A stretch of 64,000 nt of DNA from Brachycybe producta (GCA_036925085.1 JAUPFP010000072.1:697001-761000), one strand, 5' to 3'. Counted from the first letter of the stretch, positions 30,737 through 42,349 are shown. Made by a program: numbers and translations. The notes: a model not told the origin generated them from the letters alone.

Positions 30737-33700
30737 TCAGTCATTGTTTTCGTCGAGCAAAGGACAATCGTCCGCATTGTTAAGTGGATTGTCTCCGAAT
30801 GTAACCGAACTTGTGTTAACGTTTGAATTGTGGCTGTCGCTTTGCACGGGTGGCGTCACGCTCACTTGCATAGATTCTGTACGGCTGTTACTAGTCTTGT
30901 AATTTTGCGATACGCGCCTAATTTCATTATTTATAGGTGGTATGTACACGAGACTGTCCGGAACAGAACTGCAAGTCACAGAGTGTGTCCCACCACCGCT
31001 GACACCGTCCGACATCACAGTCGGAACGGTCGAACTGTAAAGGTCGTTCGTGGGAACCAACCCCAAAGTGCTAGCACACGAGAGGTCGGTAGGCATGACG
31101 AGGAGGCACGATGGAGGTGGCGGTGGAGGAGGTTGCCGTCGCTGTCGGCGCATCCTCCGCCCTCTTCTGTGGTGATGCAACCCACGACACATTCTTGCAT
31201 AGTAGAAAGGATCGAGTGCATGAGTCGATTGCGAACCAAAGTATGTCCCCGGCGGTTGCGAGATTGCGATAGAATATGGCGGTGGCGGTTCGCGATGAAG
31301 AAGTTCCTGTTCCAATGGAGACATCGGCAACGTCGCTCTCGAACCAGTTAGGTGAGTCTCGTTGTATCGTAATGCATATAGTTTGCACGTGCATCCGATT
31401 GCTATTACGAGCAAGAGGCCGCAAATGAGCGAACCTATCACGGCCGCCGTGATGACACTGTTCTTCAAACCTAAAACGATTCAAGAATTTTAGAGGTATG
31501 CTTCATTTATAGTCAGCACTTTACGATCGTAGTATCCCCTATCTTAACGCAAATCTGGTAATACTTCATCGTAAATTGCCGACTAAATGCAGCAGTACAG
31601 TGAAACCACCTTCTATTACAGTGCTCCCAAAAGGTTTGTCATGAATTTTGGAGGTTATAGTTATACAATAATAATACAATTTGATATTTTCAAATAAATT
31701 TAACATTTCTGGAAAAAGCAAAACAAACACAACTTTCCTATTATGCGCACACACTAAACCCGTAGATCTAAATGGTGCTCAGTGAAGCCTCAGATTTTAA
31801 ATGCAATATTAACGAACTGGTTAAAGGCTTGAACTGTCTAGCCTCTAACCCGTGTTTTTGATTGAAAAAAGCATATGTCTTGGTTGATCTAAACTTGATT
31901 GTTACTTCCCTATTGGCCTTTTGGCCACAGATTGAGAAACATTTGCTTGATATTGCATTTAAAATCTGAGACATACTAATTACCGTTTGATAGCTAGAAC
32001 CATTTAATTAACTCTGGCGTTCTGAAATTCATTATGTCTTATGGCACGTGCAACTGTGGAGTGTGTACGCTCTTAAGTACATGCGGATACTTAATGCGCC
32101 TTTAGCTAAGTATCCATTAATTCTTAGCCAAGTGCGAACTAACACCACATTTTAAGTATTCGCTGTTAATACAGCCTTTGTTTTAATGGAACTGTTCTGT
32201 TTCTTCACTTGTTTGGTTCTGTTCATATCTTTTCGTGTTTCTACGAGTCCTAGTTTCAAGCGATAGAAAAAAAAGTTTCACTGTTTTATAGAAAATTATC
32301 TCAAATAGTACGAAATTTTGTTTACAGTTAACTTCATCACTGTTATCTCCACAATCGTTTGTCTGATCGCACTGCCAACTTTCACGAATGCACTGCAAGT
32401 TATTACAGAGAAAACCGCCTCGTTCCGAACGGCAGAGATCCGGACTACAGTTTCGTTCGTCCGAATGATCTCCACATTGTGCGACTCCGTTACATCTCTC
32501 GTCTGGTAAATAGCAACCGTTCCACGAGCTGCACATAACACGACCCTGACAACCTTTAACTGTAAAAAAGAAACGAAACGATTTGTTGTAGTGACCATTT
32601 GAACAGAACAACTACTAACGCCGATATTACCGCAGTCCATTTCGTCAGCCCCATTGGAACACTGCATCACGTGATCACACTTCGGATGGCATTCATATAA
32701 ATTAGAGGAACAGGTCGTCTCGTTTGGACGACAAGGCACTGGAACTGTAAAAAAAGAGTCGAATTATCGTTTAGACCGATCACAGTCGAAACGGGATTTA
32801 ACAAACTTTCGAAAGGTAAAATCAAATAAGAGAGTTTGAATCCTCCTCTTCCGCGAGACGAAGAAGAAGAATGAAACTTGACGTATACTTCGGGCCCCGA
32901 ACTGAGATAAGGCTTCGGCATCTCGTCGGAGCCGCACAGAACGAGAGGTTCCTCCGTCTCCGGAACTCCCATCTTGAGCCAAGTAGAACTACAACACTGT
33001 CGAGACAAAGCCGAGGACTGATTACAGTGCGACTGAACTTCTTGTTCGACATCGAAACTGAGGAAACTGCAACGAAAAGAAAAACGTTTGTCGGATCTCT
33101 CTCATCAAACTTTCGTAGGTCTTGTCCGTGTGATTCGATGATACTTTATCGAAATGATGCTTCCTCGGTTGCCTTTGATTTTCCAAACGCAGTCGGTTTC
33201 GTTCGGAAATCCGTTCGGAAAACCAGGACTAATGATGTGTCCCTGAATGTTCGTCAACTCCTGTTGCCCGCAGCCTACGAAACAACAACAAAAAAAGCGA
33301 CCACGAACAAAATCGAAATCAGAAATCTACAAGCAAACTTATTAGATGATTGGACATTGTTTTGATTAACAGCCGCTTAGCCTCTATGCGGGAGATTGTG
33401 TAGCTTTTCGCCTAATTTCGCACCTTACGTAACGCAACCTATATAACCCCTCCCACAGCCTTAGATTAGAGGCTATACGTGGCTGCGAATCGACAGAATA
33501 CCCAGATGACCCCGGGTTCGAATCCCGGTAGGAGCATGGTGGTTGTGTTTGTCTTTCATAATTTCTCTTGCAGTACGAACTAGGGATCGCGCCTAGAGCC
33601 CCCCCCCCCCCAATTATTTAAAAACCTCAAAAGTAAAAAAAAAACATACAAGAGAAACATTTTCAAACACAAGCCCCACCCACCCCGGGGTACTCTCCTA

Positions 33701-33982
33701 CCACCTAGGGGCTTCAAATGATATGAAACTCACTCGAACTCTGTATTTTAGACGCCACGGACGTCATGGAAGCAAGGAGTGACACCGAGAACACTGAAAA
33801 AGTACACGAAAATGCCTCTTGATTAATGTGAGAGATGTCACTTATAGGAAATTCTAAGCCTAACTCACCAACGAGTGAACAGATGTAACTGTTTTTGTTG
33901 TTCGTCATTGCGTTCTGATGTCCTAAGTTCATCCTCGTCGTAATCATTTCAGCAGAATAACCGAGGATGTTTGGAGGTAAAT
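30737..33982 (-). CDS. LRP3/LRP10/LRP12-like receptor, 3' part (CUB, three LDL-A, membrane span, tail)
   Basis: Six exons on the minus strand join in phase: 33982-33869, 33274-33145, 33066-32807, 32744-32631, 32559-32326 and 31470-30737 (stop TGA). Order of domains: a CUB domain (CGQQELTNIQGHIISPGFP through GGFKLSY), three LDL-receptor class A modules each with six cysteines (ending CSNGADEMDC, CGDHSDERNC and CGDNSDEVNC), a membrane span (VITAAVIGSLICGLLLVIAI) and a cytoplasmic tail. The juxtamembrane GCTCKLYALR and PLEQELLHREPPPPYS closely resemble vertebrate LRP12/LRP3, endocytic receptors of the low-density-lipoprotein-receptor superfamily. The tail has PPPPY (WW-domain site), a basic HHHRRGRRMRRQRR run, seven prolines, and an acidic dileucine DDCPLL near the end. 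Vertebrate relatives have a further N-terminal CUB and two LDL-A modules; those and the signal peptide were not found, so the gene is incomplete here. Confidence 0.88.
31791..31975. repeat. Inverted-repeat element in the LRP-like gene's last intron
   Basis: CTCAGATTTTAAATGCAATAT at the left is mirrored by ATATTGCATTTAAAATCTGAG at the right. The inner GGCCACAGATTGAGAAACAT matches the ends of the hAT-like element at 49865-50356, so this is a member of that family. Confidence 0.65.
33455..33545 (+). repeat. tRNA-like B-box sequence, probably a SINE piece
   Basis: CCCGGGTTCGAATCCCGG with AGGAGCA after it looks exactly like a tRNA T arm and acceptor 3' strand. No matching acceptor 5' strand or anticodon arm is found upstream, so it is not called as a tRNA gene. 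It lies in an intron of the LRP-like gene, on the opposite strand. Confidence 0.35.
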
Positions 33983-34053
33983 CTGAAACAGAGAAGAAGC
34001 AGAAGTTGCTTTCGATATATTCTTGAATTTCTTCTTCTTCTTCCTACATTTAC

Positions 34054-34177
34054 ATGAAATGATAAAGGTTGTTGTGATCTCATTGAAGACGGAGAGAGTC
34101 CATTGATTGAGGAGGAGGTTCCCCCTCACACCGTAATCGTATTTCTCGTTTGAATCGCATCCATTTTGTAAGCAAAT
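34054..34177 (-). CDS. Tentative upstream exon of the LRP-like gene
   Basis: The minus strand is open from about 34177 to a possible donor (TTTCAT then GTAAAT, exon end 34054) in the phase needed to join the exon at 33982. It would encode LQNGCDSNEKYDYGVRGN followed by a segment ending TTTFIIS. No acceptor AG was found at its left end before an in-frame stop, so the border is unknown. It could be non-coding. Confidence 0.25.
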
Positions 34178-34487
34178 TGATCAATCACCACTTAACTATC
34201 TTCCGTACTTCATTAACTTAACTAAGTAGTGTAAAAAAAACGCGAAAATATTTAAAAATATAAATAATACATTACAAAAAAAAACTAAAATAACAAAGTC
34301 TAAAACGGGAAAACTAATAACTACAGGTGGCGCCACAGTCGATAAGTCACTTTATCATGTTTATTTTTTTGTTACGTAATCTTTTGAGTAGGCGGCAAGA
34401 AGGAAATGAAAAGAGAGAAGGGCGCCCATTGGGCACGGCAAGCGGGTGGGGGCGGCAGCGGGCGTTTCGTTCTTTTTTTTTTTTTAG

Positions 34488-34681
34488 ACAGGCAATTGTG
34501 CCCAGCAGTAAAATTTTATTGGCTCCGCCCTTTTATGAGCGTCATCAATTTCTAATTGGTTAGTTACTGGGTCTGACGTCACATGCCACGTCCATTTCAA
34601 TTTCTAATTGGTTGATATTTGGTCTGCTGCTTATAAAAGGACCGGGCCAATAAAATTTCAATGCTGGGCACAATTGGCTGT
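34488..34681. mobile_element. Palindromic MITE, type A ends (ACAGGCAATTGTGCCCAGC)
   Basis: ACAGGCAATTGTGCCCAGC starts it and GCTGGGCACAATTGGCTGT ends it. The core has TTCTAATTGGTTAGTTACTG and GGTCTGACGTCACATGC and a second, inverted TTCTAATTGG part. The same ends occur at 43524-43666 and, diverged, at 40961-41153. Confidence 0.75.
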
Positions 34682-35013
34682 TTCTTTTTAGTGGGTAGAC
34701 ACACAATTGGCGCTAGTGTGCTGTTACAAAGTGAACAAGCATAAAATCCGCCATTAGAGTGGATGACAGTGGCGGGAAATTCAAAAATTTATTTTTTGTA
34801 TAATCCTAGAATACGGAACCGCAACCATTAGAACGATTTTGTCGAGCGGAGTATGGATATACAAAAAAAAATGTGCAAAAGTTAGAATTTACATGGCGAT
34901 TTATGGCATTTTAAGAAGTTTTTTTCTCAATAAATATTATCTATGTAAGGCTTAGGTTAGGATGGGTAAGTAGCAAGGGAAGGTTTGCTGATAAGTTGAT
35001 AACTAATACATTG

Positions 35014-35320
35014 TACACACATGAGTTAAATGAATTCAAATTAAATGTGTTTAGGTGAATTATACGGAATCCCATTAAGGACATAAGAACCAAATAAAAA
35101 TTGACTTTATTATTATTTTAAATTGAAAATACTAAATCAATATTTCTGTCAGTATAGCTTATATGAATTACGTTTAAGTATTAACTCAATATTTTCAGAT
35201 TATTAACTGAATAAATTGAATTCAACGACATATTGTTTGTTATCCCTTCACAGAGGGTTCTGTAGAACACGTTTATTATTTAAATGCATTTAAATTATCA
35301 AGTGTGTACTAGGTATAAGG
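35014..35320. repeat. AT-rich dispersed repeat, copy 1
   Basis: About 300 bases containing GAGTTAAATGAATTCAAATT, AATTATACGGAATCC, AAAAATTGACTTTATTATTA and GTAGAACACGTTTATTATTT. The same order is found at 62190-62480, where the sequence interrupts a SINE. Confidence 0.7.
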
Positions 35321-35920
35321 GTTTCAAGGAATTTCCCAACTCCTCCCCCCCAAGCAGTTGCTCTGGAAATAATTAAATTTCTAACAAAAAATAATTATTA
35401 CAATTGTTGATGTGAATTACTTGTTACTGGTAAAAGTAATTTAATTACAACAATTCATTACTTTTGGCAAATTACTTCTGAACAATTATAATAATTATTG
35501 CTATACATATTATGTATTTATTATTATATCACGTAATTATCTTTATTAATATAACATCATATTACATGTACTATTAATAAAAAAATAATAATTATACATG
35601 TCTATGCATTATGGAGTGAAACCTGTCTCTTGTCTGAACAGGGTATTAGGTAAGAATGCGTGTGCACACATGCTGAAAAAAATCCCATTGAATCCCACTT
35701 TATATAATAATAACGCGTTTGGACCTACCAGAAGCACCATACACGTATACTATTGTATAATACATCTGTGCAAACATATATGACATTGATTGTGATTGGT
35801 CGTTTTTCAGAGTGTGTAGTCCGTCCATCCTTTAGTCAAATTGTGAAAAATATTTATTTGATGTAACGTAGCTTATTAGGACGTTTAGAATATAAACATG
35901 AAGCCAATATACAGTAATAT

Positions 35921-36125
35921 ACAGCCATTTAGAAATCGGGAAGAACTTCAGTTGGCTCCGCCCTTGTTATGACGAACGCAACTTCTAATTGGTTGGTTAT
36001 GTAGTCTGACGTCACATGCTCCGCCCTTTTCAACGTTGAACCACACAACAAACCAATTAGAAGTTGCCGGTCGTCATAAAAAGGGCGGGGCCAACTGAAG
36101 TTCTTCCCGATTTCTAAATGCGTGT
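35921..36125. mobile_element. Palindromic MITE, type B ends (TTTAGAAATCGGGAAGAACTT)
   Basis: CATTTAGAAATCGGGAAGAA at the left is mirrored by TTCTTCCCGATTTCTAAATG at the right. The core TTCTAATTGGTTGGTTATGT, GTCTGACGTCACATGCTCCG is that of the type A elements. The 45 bases to its left (about 35873-35920, attaggacgtttagaatata) are also found to the left of the copy at 43979-44139. Confidence 0.75.
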
Positions 36126-38263
36126 ATATAATATAGGCCTACAGACTTGTGTGGGCCCCCAGGGGCCCACACCTTAGTAGTTCACTAATGCATGTATATT
36201 TTAGTTTGCTGAATGATGAATTGATGATGACGAGATGATGCGAGTAGGATAGTAAGTTAATTAAAGTCTTCAGTGCCTAATGTTATTAATACTGATTGAA
36301 CAGTGATTATCAAATTAATGGCCCTTCACTTTAATGACTTTAACTCTGAGGCCATTTGACACTTTTTTAGGCCAAATGGCATATAATCTGACAGGCGCCT
36401 CTGAATTGGCCTTTAAAATATGTTAAAACTAGAGTATATGTAGAATGTTCCTACACACATAACGCAAAAAAAAAGGCCTATATGTATAATAATCTAAATA
36501 GGGATCTCTTGAAATCTAAAGGGACCTCCCTGGTAGCAGTTTGGAGGTGGGGGCTTGGCCCCCTATCACCACCCCTCCCCTTCCAGTCTCTTTCCTCCGT
36601 CCATTTCTGTTTTTGTCTGCATTTGTGCTGATAACGATTGCAACTTGCAGCTAACTTCTTATCTGTCTTTTTTTTTTTTTTCACGTCGATGAACGATAAG
36701 AATCTGGCGTGATCACGTGATCGGTTTTGAGAGCCCAACATGGGGCTTGGCTTCAAAATGCCAATGATACACAAACAAAATAAATACAATATTCGAGGTG
36801 CGGTCAATCTAAGATAACTTATAGATAAGAAGCGCAGAAAAAAAAATGACAAGGGAAATCAGAAAATCACAAATATATATGAAGGGCTTAGCTAAATAAA
36901 GCACATAGAAAGCAAGGATTGGTGATAAATAATAACTGAGTTAGGGGCCGATCGGGCCCCTGAACCCTGTGTTATTGGGAGTCCCAATAGCACAGGTTCA
37001 GGGGTCCTTGGTGCACACAGCGGGCCCATATTTTTACTTTATAGGATTTTATTATTATTATAATTCCATACTGTATGTCCAGCCTTAACGATTATTTTCT
37101 AATTTCTAATTTATCTTTTTTTTCCATTTTTGAATTTTTGATTTTTGAATTTAATTATCTCAAAAATGCAGACAATGTAATGGTAAAAGTCGTAAGTAAA
37201 TCATACACAGGAAAAGATTGAAGCACAGGGTAGCGTTCAAGAACTAACCGAAAGGGGAGTAGTTTTTTCACGGTTGCCACTCAAAATAATGAAAACACGC
37301 CATATTAGTACACCGTTTGCAGTAAATATTGCGCTTCAAGTCTATGACATAATATGCACGTTCATTCTTGCACCGTTTTATAGCAGCGCTACCTATCATA
37401 AAATATGAAAATTCCCCGGATATTGAATAATAAAGAGAGGGAACGCGATTTTTATTATTGGCTACTGTACCGTTACAGGAAAGGATGAATTTAAAATGGA
37501 AAATTTCAACGTTATGTGGAAAGATTAATTTAAACTAAAAACTATAGGTTATTTACCGTATAATTTTATTTTTCTGTTGATAATTGTTTGAATGAAATTG
37601 TTTATTGATAATATTTTTGATAATATTGATGTTTAGAATGAAAATAATAGTTGAATAACTAAGTTTTAGCGGGAAATTAACGCTAATAGGCGATCAACAT
37701 GACGTCATGAGAAATGTTTCTGTCGCCACCAGCCAATAACAATTTAGATGCCTTCCTGTCTTGAAAGAGCAACAACATTACTCCGATGTTGTTGTGTCGT
37801 CGATGGCTATTCGGTGAAACATGCGGTTTCGTTTAGCAGGTGCCCATTTGAGATGTGTTACGTCCGTTGCGTTTTTTTAGCTTTGGATCAATCCGAGACA
37901 GAAAAAAATGAAACCTGTGATTCGTCTTACGATACACAAAATCTAAAACTGTCAATACTGGTGTGTTAACGCGTTGATTTTCCAATTATACGTCGTTTTT
38001 TTTGACGACAAGACTTGAGTTTGTTTTGTGAGTGAATGAGTAGGACTGTTGGGCGAAAGGGAAAGAAAGAAAGCGGGGAACGACGAGAAAGACCGGTCTT
38101 TGACGCGTTGTGTGGCCGAGTTTGGTGCTTCGTTCGACCGATAGAGCAGTTTAAAGTTTTCGCGCTCTCAATTTGAAGATGATACGTAAACGTCGTTGAA
38201 AATACTTGTTTTTTTTTTTGCATTCATTTGAGAAAAAGACATTCTGTCAAGTCCGTCTTTATC

Positions 38264-38303
38264 ATGTCAAGAAGAAAGCAATCTCATCCGAAGCCATTGA
38301 AAC
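38264..38303 (+). CDS. First coding exon of a NuRD-recruiting zinc-finger repressor (FOG/BCL11/SALL type), partial
   Basis: ATG at 38264 starts MSRRKQSHPKPLK, ending one base into the next codon at a consensus donor (C then GTGAGT, 38304). An initiating MSRRKQxxP peptide is the signature of the N-terminal repression motif of FOG (ZFPM), BCL11 and SALL zinc-finger proteins, where it binds RBBP4/7 and recruits the NuRD complex in the nucleus. In vertebrate FOG and BCL11 genes this motif likewise sits on a very short first coding exon; the PxxxK(R) ending after the motif looks most like FOG. No zinc-finger exon is present in the remaining 25 kb, so the intron is at least that long. The match is short but position-specific, being exactly at the start codon with a donor in the expected place. 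Confidence 0.75.
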
Positions 38304-39406
38304 GTGAGTTATTAATATAATATTTTAATTTCACATTATTTGTTGGTTGGTGTCCACGTTCGGAAACACTTGATATTTTATTATCGTCTGCTATGGACAC
38401 AAAATGGCGGCCCCGATTTGACCATGTGATGAAATAAGGATGAGGTTTCATCAACTTAAATTAAATTTTTATATTGTTGTTGGCTACTACTTGTATCCGT
38501 TTTAGTCTTCTTGGTAAATCTGATATTTGACCCTTTAATTGTGATTTGCTAAACTTGATTTTCTTTTGAAATAAACAACCTAAACGATGGATGGATGATC
38601 GGATTAAAGTTGAAAGTCTCAGGTTTTTTTTTTATTACCCTCCATTGACGAGACTCCTCAGATCAAAGGTCACATGATGTCACTGGGGTTTCGTTACGTC
38701 AGAAGGGCGCGAAATGAAACGTCACCAGTGGCGACTTGTGACGTCATATGCTTTTTATTTTTTTTTTGGCTCGTGGTTCTCTCTACTCGTGTTTTTTTTT
38801 TCTTCTTGTAAGATCTAAATGGGGGAGGGGGAGGGGTAGCTCGTGTTGTAGATGAATACTGGTTGGTGGATATGCAAATGAAGTTAATAACAATAGAAAT
38901 TCCGTTTAGAGAAATATCGATCATGACGAGAGAATGAGTTGAATTCTCTACTCTCTCTCTCTCATCATTGCAAAAATCTAAATGAAACGCTATCAGTCAT
39001 GGTTTATCTTCGTCTTTTCCCCTCTTCCCCTCCCCCTCGTGTCCTCCCCCATTACTCTGTTCCTCCTCCTCTATCCCCCACCTCACCCCTTTCAAAACTA
39101 TGAATGCTGGCAAAAAGTGGGGGGAGGGGGTGAGGTGTTCCGTCTATCTTTCTTTCTTTTTTTGATTTTAGACGGATAAGCAGCGTTTACTTATACATTA
39201 ATTTTTTTTAGCGTTGCAAAACATTGAGAAAAGTAATGTTTATTTACGTCATAAGTATGGTTTTTTTTTTAGTGTAACCTGTTATTTTTGTGTTGTCACT
39301 ACTATAACCGGTTACCAGCTATATGTTATTCAATAGACCTATCGTTGTTATCTCGTATACATCAAAAGTAACCGGTTATAGATTGTTGTATATTTTAATA
39401 TAATTT

Positions 39407-39410
<4 letters not shown>

Positions 39411-39437
<27 letters not shown>
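39411..39437. repeat. (CT)n microsatellite
   Basis: About 13 CT units in a T-rich stretch; simple sequence. Confidence 0.9.
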
Positions 39438-40128
39438 GTGGAGGGAAGTTTAATTTTTGGCCGTTTTGTTTTAATGGTTTCGATGAACTTTTTATTATTT
39501 AAAATGAATAAAAGAAATCGAACATTTTTTCGACAAGTTCTGATATTTGTCAAATATTTGAACCGTTTTTTTTTTTCAATTGGGAAAAACTAAACAAGAA
39601 AGAAAGAAAGAAAAAAAAAACACTTGTTTCTAATTATTATTCATGTCGTCTTTCGTCGTCGTCGTCGTTGTTGTCTTTTTTTTTAATATACAAATTAAAA
39701 GCTGGTGTTTGAACTTTGATTTATCAAAATGACACTGGCCGATAATCTTCATAGAAATCAGATTAATCCAGTCAGAAAAAAAGAGAGAGAGAGAGAGAGA
39801 ATAAAAAAAGTGGAAGTTGAGCGATTGATAAGTGAAAACTTTTTGATTGGTTCAAATAAGCGGGTTTTTTTTTAATTTTCTTCTTTTTTTTTTTTTTTTA
39901 TTTTGGTCAGAGGCGATTTTCAGAGATAACGTTGGTGAAAAACATGTTATTCTTGTCGTAATAATTAAAAAAAAGTTGGAACTTTGGTTAATGTACACAG
40001 GGATGAAAAATGTGTCTGATAAACATGAACCATTTTGAGCCACATTACAAGAACACACACAGATCACATTCATTGCATATCCGCATTCAGAATTACAGAA
40101 TTCAGCTCCATCTTGTGGATCATAATTA

Positions 40129-40893
40129 GAGGTGGGACGAATCCTAAATTTTCTCGAATCCGAATCCTAAAAGGTTTTCGAATCTTTCATAAAAAATCCT
40201 ATATTATTCATTAAGAAAATACGAATAAATGAAATTAAACATTAAATTACTAGTGGGGTAACCCGTCATAAATGACGGGAGCAAAATAACAGGCAATTGT
40301 GCGCATGCGCGTCGTTTTTTCCTCTTTTTACTCCTTTCATTTCAATTTTCGTCACCCCCTCCCACTTTTCTCTCTCCCCCCCTCCACTTTTTTCTCCCCC
40401 CTCCCACTTTTATCTCCCCCCCTCTACACTTTTCAACCTTTTCCCCTCTCCAATTTAATATCATGGGGTTCTTGGATGGGAAGGGTGCAACATATAGTTG
40501 ACCTTGAGAAAAAAAAAAAAATCAGTTCATTTATTCAAATTTATATAAACTCCGATGTGCTTCAATGGTTGTACAGCGTTATCCCAGAAAGAGAGAAAGA
40601 TATATACATGTAGAAAGACACACAGAGACACAGACCTGGTAAAACACGTCGGTCGCCACAAGGTGATATATTGCTGATCCGGGGGTAACACCGAAATTAC
40701 AACAATCGCCGGTTTTTTTTCGTTAGTGAACGCTTCTATTGGACGTCAATGGAGTTAAAAGTTTTTAACTCAAAATTTTTAACAGGTTTTTTTAAGGTTT
40801 AGGATTAGAAAGACGAAAAAAGCGCGAAGATACGAGATTTCGAATCTCGAATATTTTCAAGATTCGCGGGATTCGAAGATTCGAATGGGCCAC
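40129..40893. repeat. CTCGAATCC-family repeat, copy 2, split by a Helitron-like insertion
   Basis: The left part (40129-40249, GAGGTGGGACGAATCC onward) and right part (40640-40893, ACAATCGCCGGTTTTTTTTC onward) are collinear with the uninterrupted copy at 18245-18632. The element 40250-40639 sits between them at a TA/AT-rich point. The outer ends are inverted: GGTGGGACGAATCC and GGATTCGAAGATTCG with GGGCCACCC. Confidence 0.65.
40250..40639 (-). mobile_element. Non-autonomous Helitron-like element, copy inserted in another repeat
   Basis: On the minus strand it ends hairpin, TTACCCCA, CTAG (40253-40250), T. The other end carries CAGACCTGG. It shares GGCAATTGTGCGCATGCGCG and caacatatagttgaccttg with 3336-3684. 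Because the host repeat has an intact relative, both borders are well supported. The interior is pyrimidine-rich. Confidence 0.7.
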
Positions 40894-40960
40894 CCATCAA
40901 CACATTTTTATCCTCAAAGTATCCATTTTTTCTCCCACTATTTTCCCTGTTTTTTTTTAC

Positions 40961-41153
40961 GAGCATGTCTGCCCAGCAAGTAACATTTTGTTGGCCCCGC
41001 CCCTTTTATGAGCGTCAGACCAAAATAACCAATTAGAAATTGAAAAGGTCGGGGCATGTGACATCAGACTAAGTAAGAAACCAATTAGAAATTGATGACG
41101 CTTCTAAATGAGCGGGGCCAACCAAATGTTACTGCTGGGCAGAGATGCCTGTG
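40961..41153. mobile_element. Palindromic MITE, diverged type A ends
   Basis: Arms CAGCAAGTAACATTTTGTTG and CCAACCAAATGTTACTGCTG surround the same TTCTAATTGG / AATTAGAA core. The terminal CATGTCTGCCCAGC and GCTGGGCAGAGATGCC are type A with several substitutions. Confidence 0.65.
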
Positions 41154-41419
41154 TTTTTTTTTTGTTCCAGAATCTTTCAGTTAGTGATATAGAATTAAAG
41201 TTGCCTTGTTGTAAGATGAAACTTGTGACGTCAGATCAGTTGACAAAAATCTAATCTTGTATCTTTCAGTCCAAGAGTTCTTGTCCTTTTTTACGATTAC
41301 AGACTCCCGACCCCCCCCCCCCTCTCACCAACGTATTGCCCAATATGGCCCCATACCGCTTTCGTGAGACTGTCGTCGAAATGATCAGTATCATCACCAG
41401 GTCTATTAGGTGCCAGCAT

Positions 41420-41785
41420 GACGGGACAGCTTAAAAGGATGAATGGATGTACATTTGGGGTAACTCTAAAACCTGACACTGAATGCTTATAGAATTGGAT
41501 GAACAGGTATACTTTTTTATTGAACGTCATTAGGTGGGATTACGTTAAATTGAGTTTGTTGCAGGGGGTCTGGGGGAGGCCCAGCCCCCCCCCCCCCCCA
41601 AGAATGTAAAATATTAAATCGATTGAAAACATGATTTGTGTGGTCTGTGCCCATGTTAATAATGTCCATCCCTTGGTTCATTCTCAAGGTTTTTTGTGTT
41701 CATTCATTTCTATATGCATTCTGTTTCAGGTTTTAGGATTACCCACGAGGTTCATCCGTTCATCGGTTCATCCTGACCCAAGTAT
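41420..41785. repeat. AAAAGGATGAA-family element with poly-C
   Basis: TTAAAAGGATGAATGGATGT and, near the right end, the inverse-like GTTCATCCGTTCATCGGTTC. The middle has GGTAACTCTAAAACCTGACA, TAGGTGGGATTACGTTAAAT and a poly-C run at 41585-41599. It matches the interior of 47618-48068. Confidence 0.55.
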
Positions 41786-42165
41786 AACTTCAAAAAAAAT
41801 GTCAATAGCTTGGGTTTACTTTAAATATGGATAGCTAGGAACAGAGAACAGCTGAAAAAAGAACAACTTTGTTCAGAGAACCCCGTTATGTCTGGACGAT
41901 TATGCCTGATGTTGTTTTGTTGGCACTCGTTTGTATATCTAGTTTCTTTTAGGAATAGTTAATTTATGATGAAACTTAATAAGTTATTAACCCAGCAATT
42001 AAGTTCGCATAATAAGTTCATTATCAGAAAATCATATAAAAGTCTAATAATAAATGGATTGGGAAGGCTGGGGGAAAGTTGCGGTTTAAATCACGTGTTT
42101 TTGAAAACATATTCCGAAAATATTTCTCCAATTTTTGTTTATTTATTTAAGTTTGAACTGTGTAT

Positions 42166-42340
42166 GTGGTAGTGAACGGTGCAGCCGCCGACCTTGTGAT
42201 GACGTCATCAACTTCTAATTGGCTGGTTATGTAGTCTGACATCACATGCTCCGCCCTTTTTAACGTCAGGCTACATAACCAGCCAATTAGAAGCTGATGA
42301 CGTTATCACAAGGTCGGCGGCTGCACCGTTCACTACCACA
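42166..42340. mobile_element. Palindromic MITE, type C ends (TGTGGTAGTGAACGGTGCAG)
   Basis: About 45 bases of near-perfect terminal inverted repeat: TGTGGTAGTGAACGGTGCAG to ATGACGTCATC at the left, inverted at the right. The core TTCTAATTGGCTGGTTATGT with GTCTGACATCACATGCTCCG is the one shared by types A and B. Confidence 0.8.
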
Positions 42341-42349
42341 TGTACATGT

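Larger units (their letters stand above)
34178..38263. other. Region between the LRP-like gene and the MSRRKQ exon
   Basis: The missing 5' exon(s) of the LRP-like gene (minus) and the promoter of the zinc-finger gene (plus) should lie here, but I could not recognise either. It contains MITE copies at 34488-34681 and 35921-36125, an AT-rich dispersed repeat at 35014-35320, and a GC-rich inverted repeat around 36945-37015 (GGGCCCCTGAACC mirrored by GGTTCAGGGGTCC). The open frame 37748-37969 directly upstream of the MSRRKQ exon shows no recognised domain and may be 5' UTR. Confidence 0.45.

Noticed and set aside
30830..31351. 173-codon plus-strand open frame
   Set aside because: Antisense shadow of the GC-rich tail exon of the LRP-like receptor.
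33509..33535. tRNA gene
   Set aside because: Only the T arm and acceptor 3' strand match; no pairing 5' strand or anticodon arm upstream.
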